DNA of 64,000 nucleotides from assembly GCA_039619475.1 (NCBI GenBank), contig CM077115.1, positions 154,665,774-154,729,773 on the forward strand, in the 5' to 3' direction. This stretch comes from Icerya purchasi. Its lineage: Eukaryota > Arthropoda > Insecta > Hemiptera > Monophlebidae. Below the pieces are notes generated by a model that saw nothing but the letters and a program-made list of their open reading frames with translations, did not search any database and was not told the origin of the DNA. This document shows, in pieces, positions 36,341 through 48,469 of the stretch; the first letter of the stretch is position 1; the number at the start of each line of letters is the position of its first letter. Both the position numbers and the translations under genes were made by a program.

Positions 36341-37058
36341 AGAACAGAAAATTACAGAATGTTATAGAAAATAGTTTATTTCGTAGAAAACAATAATTTC
36401 CCAAATAGCATTTCAAAATGGCTGTTCCTTTTTTTTTTTTTATCCTGAGCACTGTAATGACACACTCTAGATCTGTGTGTCTGGGATATGCATAATCCAA
36501 AATTTTAAGACGCGAAGTCAAATTTTCGTACAAAATGATACATCGATGATCGTATTTAGCTTGTTTGCTCGATCCTGTCGCGCAGGTGATAATGCTGTTT
36601 CTTCTTCGTCATCGATGTTTTTTTTGTTTTTTTTTTGTAATATCAACGCGGATGCACTAGAAAAAAACAATAACAGCCTAGGTTTCCTATAATAAAGCCA
36701 ACTAAATAAATATTATATAAATAAATATAAACATAATCACGCTTAAACGATCAAATACCGAATAATAAAAACCCTCTTTTTGATTATAATATAAAAATTT
36801 AACTCCTTTTCGATTTTTATTCTGTATGTATTTTAAATATTTGTTTTGAAAATTTTGAATCCTGATTACACTTTGATTTTTATAATATGTATATTTAACC
36901 ACCTTTTGATTTATTTTGTAAACGATTTTCCGCCTTCGATTGTAATTATACCGTCATTCGCCTATTATTATTTTCTTATATAGTATAATCGTGTAATCCT
37001 ATTATTTCGCTGCAGTGCATTTTTCAGTTTTAATTGAGTGTACACACTGTATTGCTTG
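36341..37058. other. no gene recognised
   Basis: AT-rich. Frames at 36477-36692 and 36702-36902 lack recognisable features. Confidence 0.55.
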
Positions 37059-37084
37059 CTGATGATGGAATATGCCCGAAAACG
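37059..37084 (+). other. hammerhead-like core motif
   Basis: CTGATGATGGAATATGCCCG followed by AAAACG. It resembles the CUGAUGA...GAAA core of hammerhead ribozymes, but the closing pair of stem II would be U-C, so activity is doubtful. It is related to motifs at 52-kb, 53-kb and 63-kb. Confidence 0.35.
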
Positions 37085-40000
37085 TTTCTTTAAATTGAGG
37101 TATTTATTTTAATTTATCAAAGTAAATCATTTTATACTTATTTTCGTTTGTTATTAAGGAATTCATTTATTTTATATTTAAACATTTTAACAAAACAGAT
37201 TATGGATAGAACAAAAATGTTTTGAAGATATCAAAGAAAGTATGTCCAAAAAGAGACATCAGCCGACTTTATTTTACGCAAAATTTGGCATATTTAAATT
37301 AGTCGCGAAAACAGCTGAAATGGGCTAGTGAAGATAAAAGCATTTTCCTTCAATATCTCTTTATCGTCAACATATAGGTGAAAAGCGGTAACGCTAAAAA
37401 GCCATCGTTTATATCTGTCACTAAGTAAAATTAATGAAATAAACAAGAAAGGAAAAATATAAATTTAACTTCATATTAAATATCATACAGCCATTTCCGA
37501 ATTTGCTAAGATCGAATTGAAATATTTTTCTCAACGGCAGATTAACAAAAATACTTCAACAAAAATTAGCGCGTACAAATTACTCTCGGTAAAATATCAA
37601 GAAAATCCAAATTCATTCAGCTTCATCAGTTAGGGATTTAGACTTGTCACCCCCCCCGCCCGTAATATGTTATCGCTTAATTTTATAAAGTTGTGTTCAA
37701 ATTTCATTAATTATAAATTTGACCTGATTACACGAGAATAAGGAAATTTTCAATCGTGGAAGCTTGGTTAAGAAATGGTTTTTCATTCAAGTAGAATCCG
37801 ATTCAAATCTGTCTGTCGCACATTGAAAATATAGGAAAATTTCGTTTGTGCTCGGTTAATGTGTCCGTAACTGATGAATTCGAAAGGGGAAAAAAATTAA
37901 ATTGGTCATTTTATATCGTATAAATATATGCTTAATTATTCCCAATCCTTGGGAATAATTGTAATTACTGTTATCTCAAAAATTGGTTGCTTTTAGCAAA
38001 TAATTTGAAATTTTTAAAATTCCATTAGGGGTATTTTTCTTCTCGTATTTTATATGTTAGAAAGGATTTTCTTTTTTATTCGGTGCATTCACATGGAAAA
38101 GATCGGTGTATGGACTGATAACGGAAAGAAAAAGAATTGCTGTTAAAATAAAAGCCATCGTTAATGTAAAAATGAATATGTGTAGAATCCGTTGTTAACG
38201 AGAACACCGGCAGATGTGATTTAGAGTTTAGTTTGAATGTGCGTATATTTTAATTGTTAACGAATACGTGAAATTTTTCAATGACGGTGAAATCGTGGGA
38301 GACATTCACATTTGAACTTGGAAACCGTACATGTCGATATTACGCAAAATCTCCTGACTAGTCACGAGAGAGTCAGTTCTTTAAAATCATTCGCACTAGA
38401 TTTTACAAAAATTAACTTTCATTTTCTACTTCTGATATAAACTTACAGATTAATCGAAATATTCACGAGTTTCATTAAAAATTTAAAAAGTAAAACACGA
38501 TAATAATGTGCACATAATACGAATGAAAGTTACAATTGCATACGAGGTGCGATTGCTTAATCTTGAAAATACATTTTAGTTTGTTAATATTTAAAATCGT
38601 AAATATCGCGAACAAATTTATTTCATCTTCAATTTTCTACTTAACACGGTAAATGAGTGAATTTTTATTTACTTTTTAGTAAACTAAAAGTACAATTTTC
38701 ATCATTAACATCGACACCGTTTGTCTTCACATTTCCCGGACCAATCGATTATTTCTACACCTTAAAATCACCGAGACTAATTCGCGAATTTTACATCAAT
38801 TAGAGTGGACTAATATGTTTCACAAGTAGTTAAACATTTAGCAGTAATATGTACAGGAAAGCAGCTACATTTTTATATGCGCTGCATCATTCTTTTATAT
38901 GTTAAAGTAAAACGAATATTTAGCAGCCGGAAATATTATTAATTGCGAATTACCGTAACGATTTCTGTTTTTTGAATTCGGGTAATATTTAAACATGAGT
39001 GTTGGTAGTTTTAGTTTAGATGAAATTTGAAAACGAAAATGTGTACGCGTGTTGCAGTAATATTCTTCTGCGAAAATGAATATGGAACGTATTTTTGGAA
39101 TATCGGTAGTGTTCTTCGAGTTTCTGAAGAAAAAAAAAAAGCTAACTGATATACGGAGATGGATAAAATAAAAACTGCTTTGCCAGTATTTCATTTTAGG
39201 CGATTCCGATTGAAAATTTTCCCAAAGCACTATTGTGTGATTCCCGCGATTGATTAACAAAAGCTCAAATCAGGAGACAAGTCTAAAAAAGAAAAGCGAT
39301 AGCTGGAATTAGCTTGTGGAGCACAGACAAAAATAGCATTAGTATCGTTGGAAGAAGTTGTTCCCGATGTTGAGGCCACCGGTACAGGTAACTTTTTGCT
39401 TTGTTCAATGGCCCTCGGTCGAAATAGAATACCGGTCGTTGTTAACTTGACCTAAGACTACCGGTGCGGTATCTACCCCTCCTCGCCAACCCTTACTACT
39501 ATCTGTTCGTTTAATCGATACATTCTCTTAGTCTGTTGTTTTGTTCCCTCACAATGCTGCATTCGCTAATTTAATTATTATTTTCTTTCATCGTTGTTTT
39601 ATCAATATTTTCATTTTCACAAAGATCATTTTTTCTGTCATATATTTTCGTGTAATGCAAATTCTCTTTTTCTTCGCGAGTTTTCTTTCTTCCGAATGAT
39701 TTTTGTTCTCTATTTTTTCCTAGTTCGTGTAGTTGCTTCTAAAATTCTCTTCCTCCCTTCCCGATTCATGTCTATAATAAGATTAGACTTTGATTTATCA
39801 GTGATGGTAATATTTTTTAATCTAACTTCATTTTGCCCCTTTTGGTTGGACGTTTCTAGATGCCTTTTTTTTTTTTTTTTTGTTTTTTTCTTTTTAATTC
39901 TAAAGTCATCCGAACCAGCTCAGGGAACACGCTTTCATTTACATACGAAAGTATAAAACGATGATATAGTCTATTTTCTGAGCGTTATTATACCTTGTAC

Positions 40001-40097
40001 GTTGATTGTGATATGTGCTTAGATTTTGACACAGAGTCCATTACATTGCATAGTTACGAACAAGTGTAGCGGTGATGTTAGTGTTACCAATTAGTAT
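37085..40097. other. no gene recognised
   Basis: Mixed sequence with several conserved-looking, less AT-rich patches (38150-38400, 39340-39500). The frames at 38895-39260 and 39594-39956 have no domain that I recognise; the second is pyrimidine-rich and Phe-rich. Confidence 0.5.
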
Positions 40098-40172
40098 ATA
40101 TTAAACAGGGACGTATCTAGACTAAAATTTCAGGAGGGGTTACGAATATATATATATATATATATATATAAA

Positions 40173-40960
40173 AAACTCGGCCATTTTGCCCTCGGTAAGG
40201 GGCTGTGCCCCTTGACCCCTCTTGCTTTCATTTCTGTCTCTTTCTCTTCTATACTTTGAATAAAATGATCAAAATTTACAACGTAATTCTTACTGGCATA
40301 AACAAAAAAAAAAAAGATGCAACATAACCAAAAAAATCCAATTCTAACATTTAACTTTCATCATATAAAATTAAGACATTTTTTCGTTACATTTTTCGTT
40401 ACATATTTCATTACATAAAATTGTGACTTTTTTTAAATAACAATAACAAAAATCCTATAAAATATAACAAAAACGTTACATAAAATTGGGACATTTTTTT
40501 GGGACATTTTGCGTTACATAAAATTGGGACATTCTTCTGGGACATTTTTTCGAATGGGGGGTAGCCTAAGAATTACGTTGTAATTAATAATTAATATATT
40601 AATTACAACGTAATTCTTAGGCTACCCCCCAATTCGAAAAAATGTCCCAATTTTATGTAACGTTTTTGTTATATTTTATAGGATTTTAGTTATTATTATT
40701 TAAAAAATTTCACAATTTTATGTAATGAAATATGTAACGAAAAATGTAACGAAAAAATGTTTTAATTTTATATAACGGAAGTTAAATGTTAGAATTGGAT
40801 TTTTTTGGTTATGTTACATTTTTTTTTTTTTTGTGTTAATGCCAGTAAGAATTACGTTGTAAATTTTGATCATTTTATACATAGTATAGAAGAGAAAGAG
40901 ACAGAAATGAAAGCAAGAGGGGTCAAGGGGCACAGCCTCTTGCGAGGCCAAAATGGCCTA
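40173..40960. mobile_element. giant palindromic MITE (head-to-head dimer)
   Basis: Left end AACTCGGCCATTTTG; right end complement TAGGCCATTTTGGCC. Arms of roughly 370-420 bp are inverted repeats: for example CCCCTTGACCCCTCTTGC (left) and GCAAGAGGGGTCAAGGGG (right). The centre at about 40593 is a near-perfect palindrome (CTAAGAATTACGTTGTAATT and its complement). The left arm is longer because of a 38-bp tandem repeat (40474-40511 and 40512-40549). A monomer-like relative lies at 50716-51031. TA repeat at the left edge suggests TA target sites. Confidence 0.85.
40474..40549. repeat. 38-bp tandem repeat in the left palindrome arm
   Basis: Two units starting CGTTACATAAAATTGGGACA, differing at a few positions in their second half. 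Absent from the right arm. Confidence 0.85.
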
Positions 40961-41054
40961 TATGTGCGCGTGTGTATTATCATGAAATAGATTTATTTAT
41001 AAATAGTACGCTAAAGCCTTGTAGTCAGTTATTGTATATGCAATACACTACAAT

Positions 41055-41310
41055 CGAATCAAATCAAAATTCCTTTATTGAGAAAATTATACATTATTAA
41101 CATATTATACGAAAAATGAATTATCTATAAGTAAAATTTCCTTGGCCCGTGAAGAGCAAAAGTATTAATCGTTCCCATTCTGATCTATTAATTGCTATTT
41201 TTTCAAAATGTCCATTATTTAAAAATTGATTTATTTCATCTTTCCATCTACCTTTTTGATGACCTCGTTTCCGTCTGTACTGTGAAAGGTACCAAAAAGT
41301 GGACACTTAT
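41055..41310 (-). mobile_element. non-LTR retrotransposon 3' end with RT C-terminal tail
   Basis: The minus-strand frame at 41121-41306 has YRRKRGHQKGRWKDEINQFL and INRSEWERL, the basic/Trp tail common at the C terminus of endonuclease-RT proteins of RTE-like and related clades. The minus-strand 3' end runs into TTTTGATTTGATTCGATTG, resembling the ATTTG pentamer tail of the 57-kb element. Severely 5' truncated. Confidence 0.6.
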
Positions 41311-41501
41311 ATGTCCAACGGTGTGTAAAAACAAATAAAAAACAGTCGTTTCCGTAGAATTCATAAAAATTTAAATTTTCTTTTCTTTTGGAATTACGGT
41401 TTATTTAATTCAAGCGGTTATTATTTCGCAGACATTTCGGTTGGGTGTGTGTGTGGGGGGGGAGTTTAAAACTCCCCCTCAGATACGTTCCTGATATTAA
41501 A

Positions 41502-42785
41502 GCTTATTGTCGTCATAATTATTAAGATTTAAATATATAGGTAACAACTGATTTCCCCTTATGTCTCCCAGACAAGTATCAAATGATTATTCCTGATAAG
41601 TGAATGCTACACAGTTACGGCGACATATAATTCTGTATAACTAATAGAAATGTATTAATTTTATTAAACGATTAAAACGATTAGAATCAAGTGTAATTGT
41701 AAGTAATTTAGATACAATTAAAGTGCGTCAATGTAATAAAGATTTATAATGTAGGATGAAATTGCATTACGTTTGAAGAAAACAAAATTGCATTACATAA
41801 AAATGTATCGCAGAAAAGATAAAAATACCTTTGTGAAAATATACCAAAGAAGAAAATGCCGATAAAACCTCTTCATTAAATTAGAAGTATCATTATTGAG
41901 ACTACACTCGACAGGTCTATCAGTTTTTTACATCGGGCTTGACGCGCTATTTCGTCGTCCTACATGCGATGTCATTCCACTTAGAAGAAAAACAATGACG
42001 AACCTATCAACTATAGAGCGGAGGAGAAGTACTTTTTTCCGGGAAATCATAAGAAAGTCGCTTCATTCGCGACCAAAATAAAACAATCGGCGTTATGAAA
42101 AGAATTACGGCGGAAATAAAAATGTTGCATCTAGCTTTATTTTCAATATTTTCAAACCTGATTGTCTAGTAAGTAGTCTATATTATTATTCAGTTAGCCC
42201 ATTTATTTGTCTTTATCGTTCTTTCTGAAATTGCTTTCAAAAAAGTGATCGCACAGTAATTAGTATGGTCGTTCGATTTTTCTAAATCATCGTTTAATCT
42301 ATCATTTGACTTTTTTAAGTGTTTTTGAAGTTGGTAATTAAAAGGCTAACCATATTTTTAGACGAGCATTCTTATGTAATCAAAAGGAAGCTACTACGTG
42401 GAAGTCTAGAAGATGGGTAGTGTGAAATGTAACGAGAAGATAAAAAGTAAAAGAAGATCTATTAGTTTCCGTATCGGAGATATTTAAGGAAGAATTCGAG
42501 GAATTTACGTTCAACCGGAAACGTACGAATTGCTAACTAATAATATATCGCTAATTATAGTGCAGTCTTCGAGATATTTGATTTTATCTGGCAATTGCAC
42601 TGTTTTGCTTGAGAAGATATTACTTCGTTCGTAAAGAGTATTACTGAACTCGGGAAATATTATTAACCGTTTTATGATGAAGTTTGTCTACCGCGTTTAA
42701 ATGTCATCGTATCAACTTCACAGAAAACACGCAGATGAATCGTTCCCTTTTTGTTTTTTTAATCATCTTAGTAACATTTACTTCG
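41502..42785. other. no gene recognised
   Basis: AT-rich. The frame at 41896-42081 has no recognisable domain. Confidence 0.55.
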
Positions 42786-42829
42786 TACATTATTTAATAC
42801 AACAAAAACACATAAATACGTCTAACGCT

Positions 42830-43335
42830 CGTAGAGCGCCGGCCTCGTATAGAGACAGATGGTGATGACGAGGAGGAGGGGATACTCGATCACTCTGATA
42901 ACGGCCTCGAATAACGTGACAATAACGAACGCAATAATAACAATAACCGAAGCCTAAGCAAATGGGAATAAGAGATGAAAATTAAAGGAACATATGAACC
43001 GGGTCGCAAAACCACTGCATCATTTCAACGGAGAGGACAATGAAAGGAGGAAGAAAACGCGAAACTGAGAGGAGTATAACAGGAATATAGCCAAAAACGC
43101 AGGCCCGGAGTATTGCGGACAACAAAACAGAACGTCAGGAAGAAACAGTCGCATGGAATGGATGAAAAAATATAAATGAGAGAACGTATACAGAGAATAA
43201 TAAAGGCATAGCAGTGATCATCAGGGAGTGGAGAACAAATGATTCGAAGGGCATACTCATGGAGTCAGAAATAATCAAAAAGTTGCGAGCAAAACAATTA
43301 GAGGAAATGAAGAAGCGACGGTTAAATAAACGCCG
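42830..43335 (-). mobile_element. old I/R1-group non-LTR RNase H-region fragment
   Basis: The purine-rich plus strand resembles 28.3-29.2 kb in layout. Minus-strand translation near 43215-43280 gives SYYMSALQ-like sequence comparable to the SDSLSALQ block of RNase H domains in this group. Many stops; strongly diverged. Confidence 0.45.
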
Positions 43336-43659
43336 TCACAGATTATCGACATGTAACTTTACAAAGGTAATTCTGATATAATAACTCTGTACAATAACTA
43401 AATTATAAAGCTGGTCTTTATCGATCTTATTTATTAATTCTTAGTAGAAAGATTATTTCTATAAAGGGCTAAAAAGTTGGTGTGTAACGAAAGACCAATA
43501 TTTACGAAATTATTGTGTATGTTAACATCTGAATAGAGTTATCTAGAAGTTAATAATTTAGTAAATCAATTTAAATTTGCGAAAGGGAAAAAATATTAAT
43601 ACGAGTAAAGAACCTTTTCCAGTGCCCCATCCATAAGTTTGGAAATTATTTCAAGTCTT

Positions 43660-44495
43660 CAGACATTCTCTATGCTCACGTACATCCAGTTTTAATCCTC
43701 CAGCACGTAAACTAGTCGCTCTCTCTTGTGTTCTATCTATCGAAGTAGAAAAATAAGGAATGGAAAGCAGAGAAAGGGAATTCCATTCTACAGTATAGTA
43801 ATTCATCCTTCTCTCAGTTCTCCAAATGCCTCCCGACATTTCTTAAGCGCTTCTCCTTCATCGTTGATGAGTTTTGACTTATCTTCCCGAAAATTCAAAA
43901 TTTCCTCCCGGCACAGACGGCAGTTCCCACCTTGTTCTCAAAAAAAAACAAACTATACCCAGTCTGTTCTTCTAAATATTTTTAACTTTATTCTCCTTTC
44001 TGGTCTTGATTCTTAATTAATGTATAATTCAATTGTTCCTATTCTTCGTGAGATTCCTATCATCTATTGGTTGAATATCTCTTGCGCTAATTGCTTTAGG
44101 AAATTATTTGAATTCATGTTGAATAAACATCTTGATCGATGGTTTAAAAACAACAGTATCCTGCCGGATAAAACGTTGCCCCTTTCCTATTTCCCCTTCC
44201 GCTTTGTTCTTTGCTGCTGATATTCTAGAACTTAACTCTATAAAATATAAACGATTCTTTAACTATATTATAGAACTCCCTCTCCCATATTCATCTTCTT
44301 ATTTAAAAATATTCCTTATCATTTCCACCTACCGTTCTTACAACCGAGTAACACGTTTAATTTATCCAGCAAGTTCTACAATATCGCTGACGATCTGTGC
44401 CCGTTACTTAGGGATTCTTCTCAATAATCACCTAATTTTCTCCAAGCATATACTTCATTCATCTACTTTGAAGTGTCGTAAATCTACCCGGTAAA
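43660..44495 (+). mobile_element. non-LTR reverse transcriptase fragment, plus strand
   Basis: Frames at 44020-44220 and 44132-44494 include CFRKLFEFMLNKHLDRWFKN then NSILPD, the conserved early RT block (CFRK-FE--LN-RL--W-E---ILPD) of I/R1-like elements, and later ARYLGILLNNHLIFSKHIL, the region just after the palm. The palm with its FADD-type motif is missing between them, so the copy is internally deleted and decayed. Confidence 0.7.
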
Positions 44496-44629
44496 GAGAT
44501 ATATTTACCTAGAATAGGAAATAACTATATACAGAATGGAAATCATGCAACCGGAAGTAAAAAGAGGAGACTATCTCTTGCATGGCCGATGTTCCGGAAG
44601 TTATGTAACGTGGGTAGATATAAAAACTG

Positions 44630-45010
44630 TTTTGTGTTCGCGATAGCCCGGTTGCTAGAGCGCTTGACTTCCGTTGCGGAGGTCTCGATCCTGGGCGACG
44701 ATAGAACTTATTACAAAGAACTAAAATTAAAATACTCCCTAATAGAATCATATGGAAGGCAATGGCAAACCACCACGTTCAACATCATATGTGCGCTAGG
44801 TCAGTACATAAAAGGCATAAATAGGACTGCACTTTTGTAAAACGATGTAAATATCAAACGATTACCAATCAGTTCCGAATGTAGTCTTGCGCGTGTACAC
44901 ATTCGTACTGTATATAAACAATTGCCTGGTACACAATGCCTGTGTCTGTACTAAAAATGTACGAATAGGTTGCGCCACCGCACTATGGTACCGTACGACA
45001 CCTAAAGAAG
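44630..45010 (+). mobile_element. tRNA-derived SINE with conserved central block
   Basis: A box-like TAGCCCGGTTGCTAGAGCGC, B box-like GGTCTCGATCCTGG, then a central block GGAAGGCAATGGCAAACCAC that recurs at about 55706 in the window, and the segment TCAGTTCCGAATGTAGTC shared with the SINE at 11803. Target duplication not found, so the ends are approximate. Confidence 0.6.
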
Positions 45011-46390
45011 AAGTGTGCGGTTTGTATTCCTGTTTATTAGGTTTTTTTTTGCAGGGGAATTTTTTTGAGGAGCTATAAATTTAAATAATCACACTGATTT
45101 GTTCTACATCAACTACTATACTTCTTTCCTTCTAGCAGACATAAGTGCTCAGAGTTATTGTAGTTCATGAAACTATCTCACTAAAATAAACGTCCTCGCA
45201 CTTCTACCCGATTTGCTGGCAGACACGTTTTCATGCGTGCCCCCTCACTCATTGTCAGTAACAGCACTCGTCTACAATGGAGATTAAGCTTTAACTGACC
45301 AATTTAATCATTTTCTAATCCATACTGACTTGGTTTGTATGCTAGTGTGTTCGCATGTACTTCGACGATGCACTTGCTATTTTCTAACCAATGTAATAAT
45401 GCTAACCTGTTCATAGTTCTTTTGTACGTTTGCGTGCTTGCAGATGTTTTTTAGCTTGTACATTTTTTTGCTGACTTTCAAACTTTAACACTTCTGCAAC
45501 CATTATTAAAGCATTTGTTTATATGTATGTGTGTGCTTTTAAAGATGCGTTTTGTTGTACCTATAACGGACCACTGCTAATACTATGCTAACCCAATATT
45601 GCTATGCTTCTTATGTTTGTTGAATGTGATATGTCTCTGAAAGAATGGCTTTGATATGAAATATGATCTAAATTAAATTACATACTAACTTTTGTTGTCA
45701 ATTTTGTATTTAAGTATACAATGTGATGCATATTTCACCTTTATTTGAAGTATCTGTTACCTGTATGTGATTTAAAAGTTGTATCAATGTATATTTTCAA
45801 CTAAAATAACTATGGTTAGCAATGTACATGTAAGGAATCCATATATTTTGACATGTTGATTTTGGAGGATATTTAACGTTCAATTATCTAAAATAACCAT
45901 AGTACTAATTCTTATTACGGTTATATCCCTATTCTCATCTGCATGCTTCTCTAGTGAGATGCTTTGTATGCAAGTAATTGGAGTGAGACGATTTAGCTAA
46001 CCTCTACTAATTGTCCGTTCTAACAATGTGCTTCTATAAATTTATGTTTGCTTTCTAACTAAATCTGGTTAACTCAATAACTCACATTACTATCCGACCC
46101 CCTTTTCAGTTTATACAAAGCATATGTGGAATCTACCTATTTAAACGTGTAAGTTCTAAGAATGAGCGACCGTGTAAATACCTAAAATTCTTCGTCGGTT
46201 TGCTCTATTATTTTCATCTTCCAGCATTTCTTTTTCTTTTAACTTTATAATATTATGAGAAATTTAAAGTAATCCGTGCCAATTAAATAATATTCAAAGT
46301 TTTTTAAATAATTTATTTCGTCATTTTCACCTCTGTTTTGATAATGATTTTAACTAGTTTAAGTTTTTTGTTTTTTTTTTGTTTCCGCGT
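45011..46390. other. no gene recognised
   Basis: AT-rich intergenic-looking sequence; no long frame and no repeat that I could match in the window. Confidence 0.6.
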
Positions 46391-46400
46391 TTTTTTCTCT

Positions 46401-47528
46401 ACTTTTTTTTTTTTTTTTTTTTTTGGGCTCGTCAACCAAGGATTTTTACCCAGAAACAAAAGGTAAGGAAATAAGTCGGTTATATTTTGATTCGATCAGA
46501 AATTTTAACTAAAAAGGAACAAATGGCAGGAATAATTAGTGGAGAAGGAAAGGACAGGATATAGGATGCACAATAAGGGGTAGGAAGACCAAGCTTAAGC
46601 AAATAAGAATATAAGGCAGAACGCTCCACGGAGAGAAATGAACACTGTGGAAGAACACATGATCGGCGTCGCAAATAACTGCATCATCCGGATGATGGAG
46701 AGGACAGTGTGGAGAAGAAATTAAGGAATAACGAAATTTAGATAATGGCAGCAAAGAATGGCCAAAGCGCATACGAACAACGGAAACAACATCAGAACGC
46801 TGAAGGGAGGGATGCAAAAGAATCCATGAATATGAAGGAAGAGTAGGCTGAACTAACAGATGAAATGAATAATTATTAGAAAAGGAGGAAGCGTAAATAT
46901 CCGATACCAATACCTGATATGAAAACTTTTACAAATTGATAGGAGGTTATCGGATGGAATTTTTTATAAAAAAAAGACGAGAGGAAGCAGCAGCAGCCCG
47001 AGTATCAAAGAATATCAGCCGCTTCATTACCAAATATGCCCGAGTGGCTAGGTACCCACAGCAAATCAATATTGATTGAATCGAGATAGGAAAGATTGTG
47101 AATGAGTGAACGTATGCGGAGGATAACAAAGTGTCATACGAATGATCAGGAAGAGGAGAGGATATGGCCTGAAGGGCGCTCGAAGAGCCAGAGATAATTA
47201 AAAATTTAGAGGAAAATTGATTCGAGGAAATGAAAATAATAGAGCGAAGGATGGTCAATAATTCGTTTATGAATATGGAACAGAAATAAGGAAGGTTTTG
47301 ATTCTGAGAGGTTAAAATCAAGAAGGATAAAGGGAGCGCCAACACCACCAGGCCTCCTCGAACCATCTGCGTAAATGGTAACATGAGAGTGAAATAGGGA
47401 AATAGTGCTGTAGAATACCTGTTTAATTGCGGCTTGGAGGAGATTTTTTGCAAATGAGGGAAGGATAAATATACCTTAGAAGGATGACAGATATCAGCGA
47501 AGTCGAAGGAAAAGTAAGGGAAATTATT
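46401..47528 (-). mobile_element. I/R1-group non-LTR retrotransposon, 5' truncated (copy 2)
   Basis: Nearly base-for-base the same as 28118-29241, with only scattered substitutions seen by eye. Poly(A) is the T run at 46404-46424. A 12-13 base target duplication, TTTTTCTCTACT, lies at both sides (46392-46403 and 47529-47540), which shows target-primed insertion independent of copy 1. It ends within the region just upstream of RNase H, so it is shorter than copy 1. It carries the same stops and frameshifts as copy 1. Confidence 0.9.
46536..46910 (-). pseudogene. C-terminal domain fragment of non-LTR copy 2
   Basis: Same as 28247-28621, with a Phe-to-Tyr change in PLSKFRYSLIS and a His near the end. 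It is followed by the same frameshift to SVERSALYSYLLKL at 46480-46674. Confidence 0.7.
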
Positions 47529-47597
47529 TTTTTCTCTACTACTCATCCTTATGTTTCTTCTTCCGATAAGCCCGTTTTTTATTTCAATTCCCAACAT
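46947..47597 (-). pseudogene. RNase H domain fragment of non-LTR copy 2
   Basis: Same reading frame as 28658-29164 (GSSSALQAISSPLPDHSYDT; ARAYLVMKRLIFF), extended upstream by flanking sequence from 47529 on that is not part of the element, so the first about 20 residues are spurious. The same terminal stop as copy 1. Confidence 0.7.
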
Positions 47598-47977
47598 ATA
47601 CTTTTATTTCTGCTTTTCCCCTACATATACCGGTAATATAATGTATATAGACGTGATTTCTATAATATTGCCGAGAAATTTAAAATATTCGTTGTCAATT
47701 AGAGATAGTCGGAGTTTTAAAAATGTATTATTTTACTGATGTTATTTTCGTCTATATATTATTTTATCTAGTTTACGCCAAGTGCTGTATACATTTTTAT
47801 TTATTTTTTCCTTTTGTTGCTTTTTATTTCTTTTGACGTGTTAAATAATTTGCAAGTGTTTTTATTTTATTTTTTAAATCAAAGTTTAAATTTAAAATAT
47901 AAATGTTCGAGTCCATTTTCTGTATTATGAAAAAGAATTACGCTTAAAATGTCGGTCTAAAAGATTAATCACTTCGA

Positions 47978-48469
47978 TCATGGGGGACAAACGAAATTAA
48001 CGGACGCGGTAGAACGAATAGTTGAAATTTGGGCTGGACAAGCGGCATGTGGAAATGGCGCAAGATGATCAAAACATTTGCTGCAACGGCGACAGTTAAA
48101 TTCTAAAATGATAAGAGGCAGATCAATAACACAATGGCTCGTTGACACTGGGAAAATTGGATCAACCAGATTCGGATCATACAAGAAAAGAATCAGAGTA
48201 GTCTGGGGAATATTTCTACATTCAGCAGTGACATAACGTGACAACGCGATGTATGTATACATACATATATACGTATGTATATTTGGTGAAAGAGCAGGTA
48301 GAGTTGAATTATTTCTAAGAAGTAGTGTTAACAACCGGAAAGCATTTATGTGTAAATTATGACTCACCTGCGCGCTAGTCATTACGAAGGAAGCATATTG
48401 AAGTGTGTAAATATTTATTCTTTGAAAACACGTAAACAAGTTGCGATAAAACGATATAAAAAGACGCAA
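47978..48469 (-). pseudogene. possible retrotransposon ORF1 (zinc-knuckle) fragment
   Basis: 163-residue open frame. Its C-terminal third has FNCRRCSKCFDHLAPFPHAA followed by CPAQ, a C-x2-C...H...C arrangement like the first knuckle of non-LTR ORF1 proteins, preceded by AECRNIPQTTLILFLYDPNL. ORF1 proteins bind element RNA. The N-terminal part is not recognisable and may be chance extension, since it contains an ATACATAC-type simple sequence (about 48250-48285). No RT of the same copy follows in cis. The assignment rests on the Cys/His pattern only. Confidence 0.4.

Larger units (their letters stand above)
40106..41493. mobile_element. hAT-type DNA transposon shell with nested insertions
   Basis: Ends CAGGGACGTATCTAGA (40106) and CAGGAACGTATCTGAG (complement of 41478-41493). 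Perfect 8-bp target duplication ATATTAAA at 40098-40105 and 41494-41501. The interior consists largely of a nested palindromic MITE (40173-40960) and a non-LTR 3' end (about 41055-41310). No transposase is left, so it is non-autonomous. The 8-bp duplication supports a hAT-type mechanism. Confidence 0.75.

Noticed and set aside
37059..37084. Confident call of an active hammerhead ribozyme
   Set aside because: The stem II closing pair and the cleavage-site context do not satisfy the strict consensus, so only hammerhead-like is claimed.
39594..39956. 120-residue plus-strand frame as a membrane protein
   Set aside because: The hydrophobic content comes from T-rich DNA, ending in a poly-T/Phe run; no motif and no support.
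47529..47597. Extra N-terminal residues of the 216-residue frame as part of the retroelement
   Set aside because: The element ends at 47528, where it stops matching the 28-kb copy and the target duplication begins; upstream residues come from flanking DNA.
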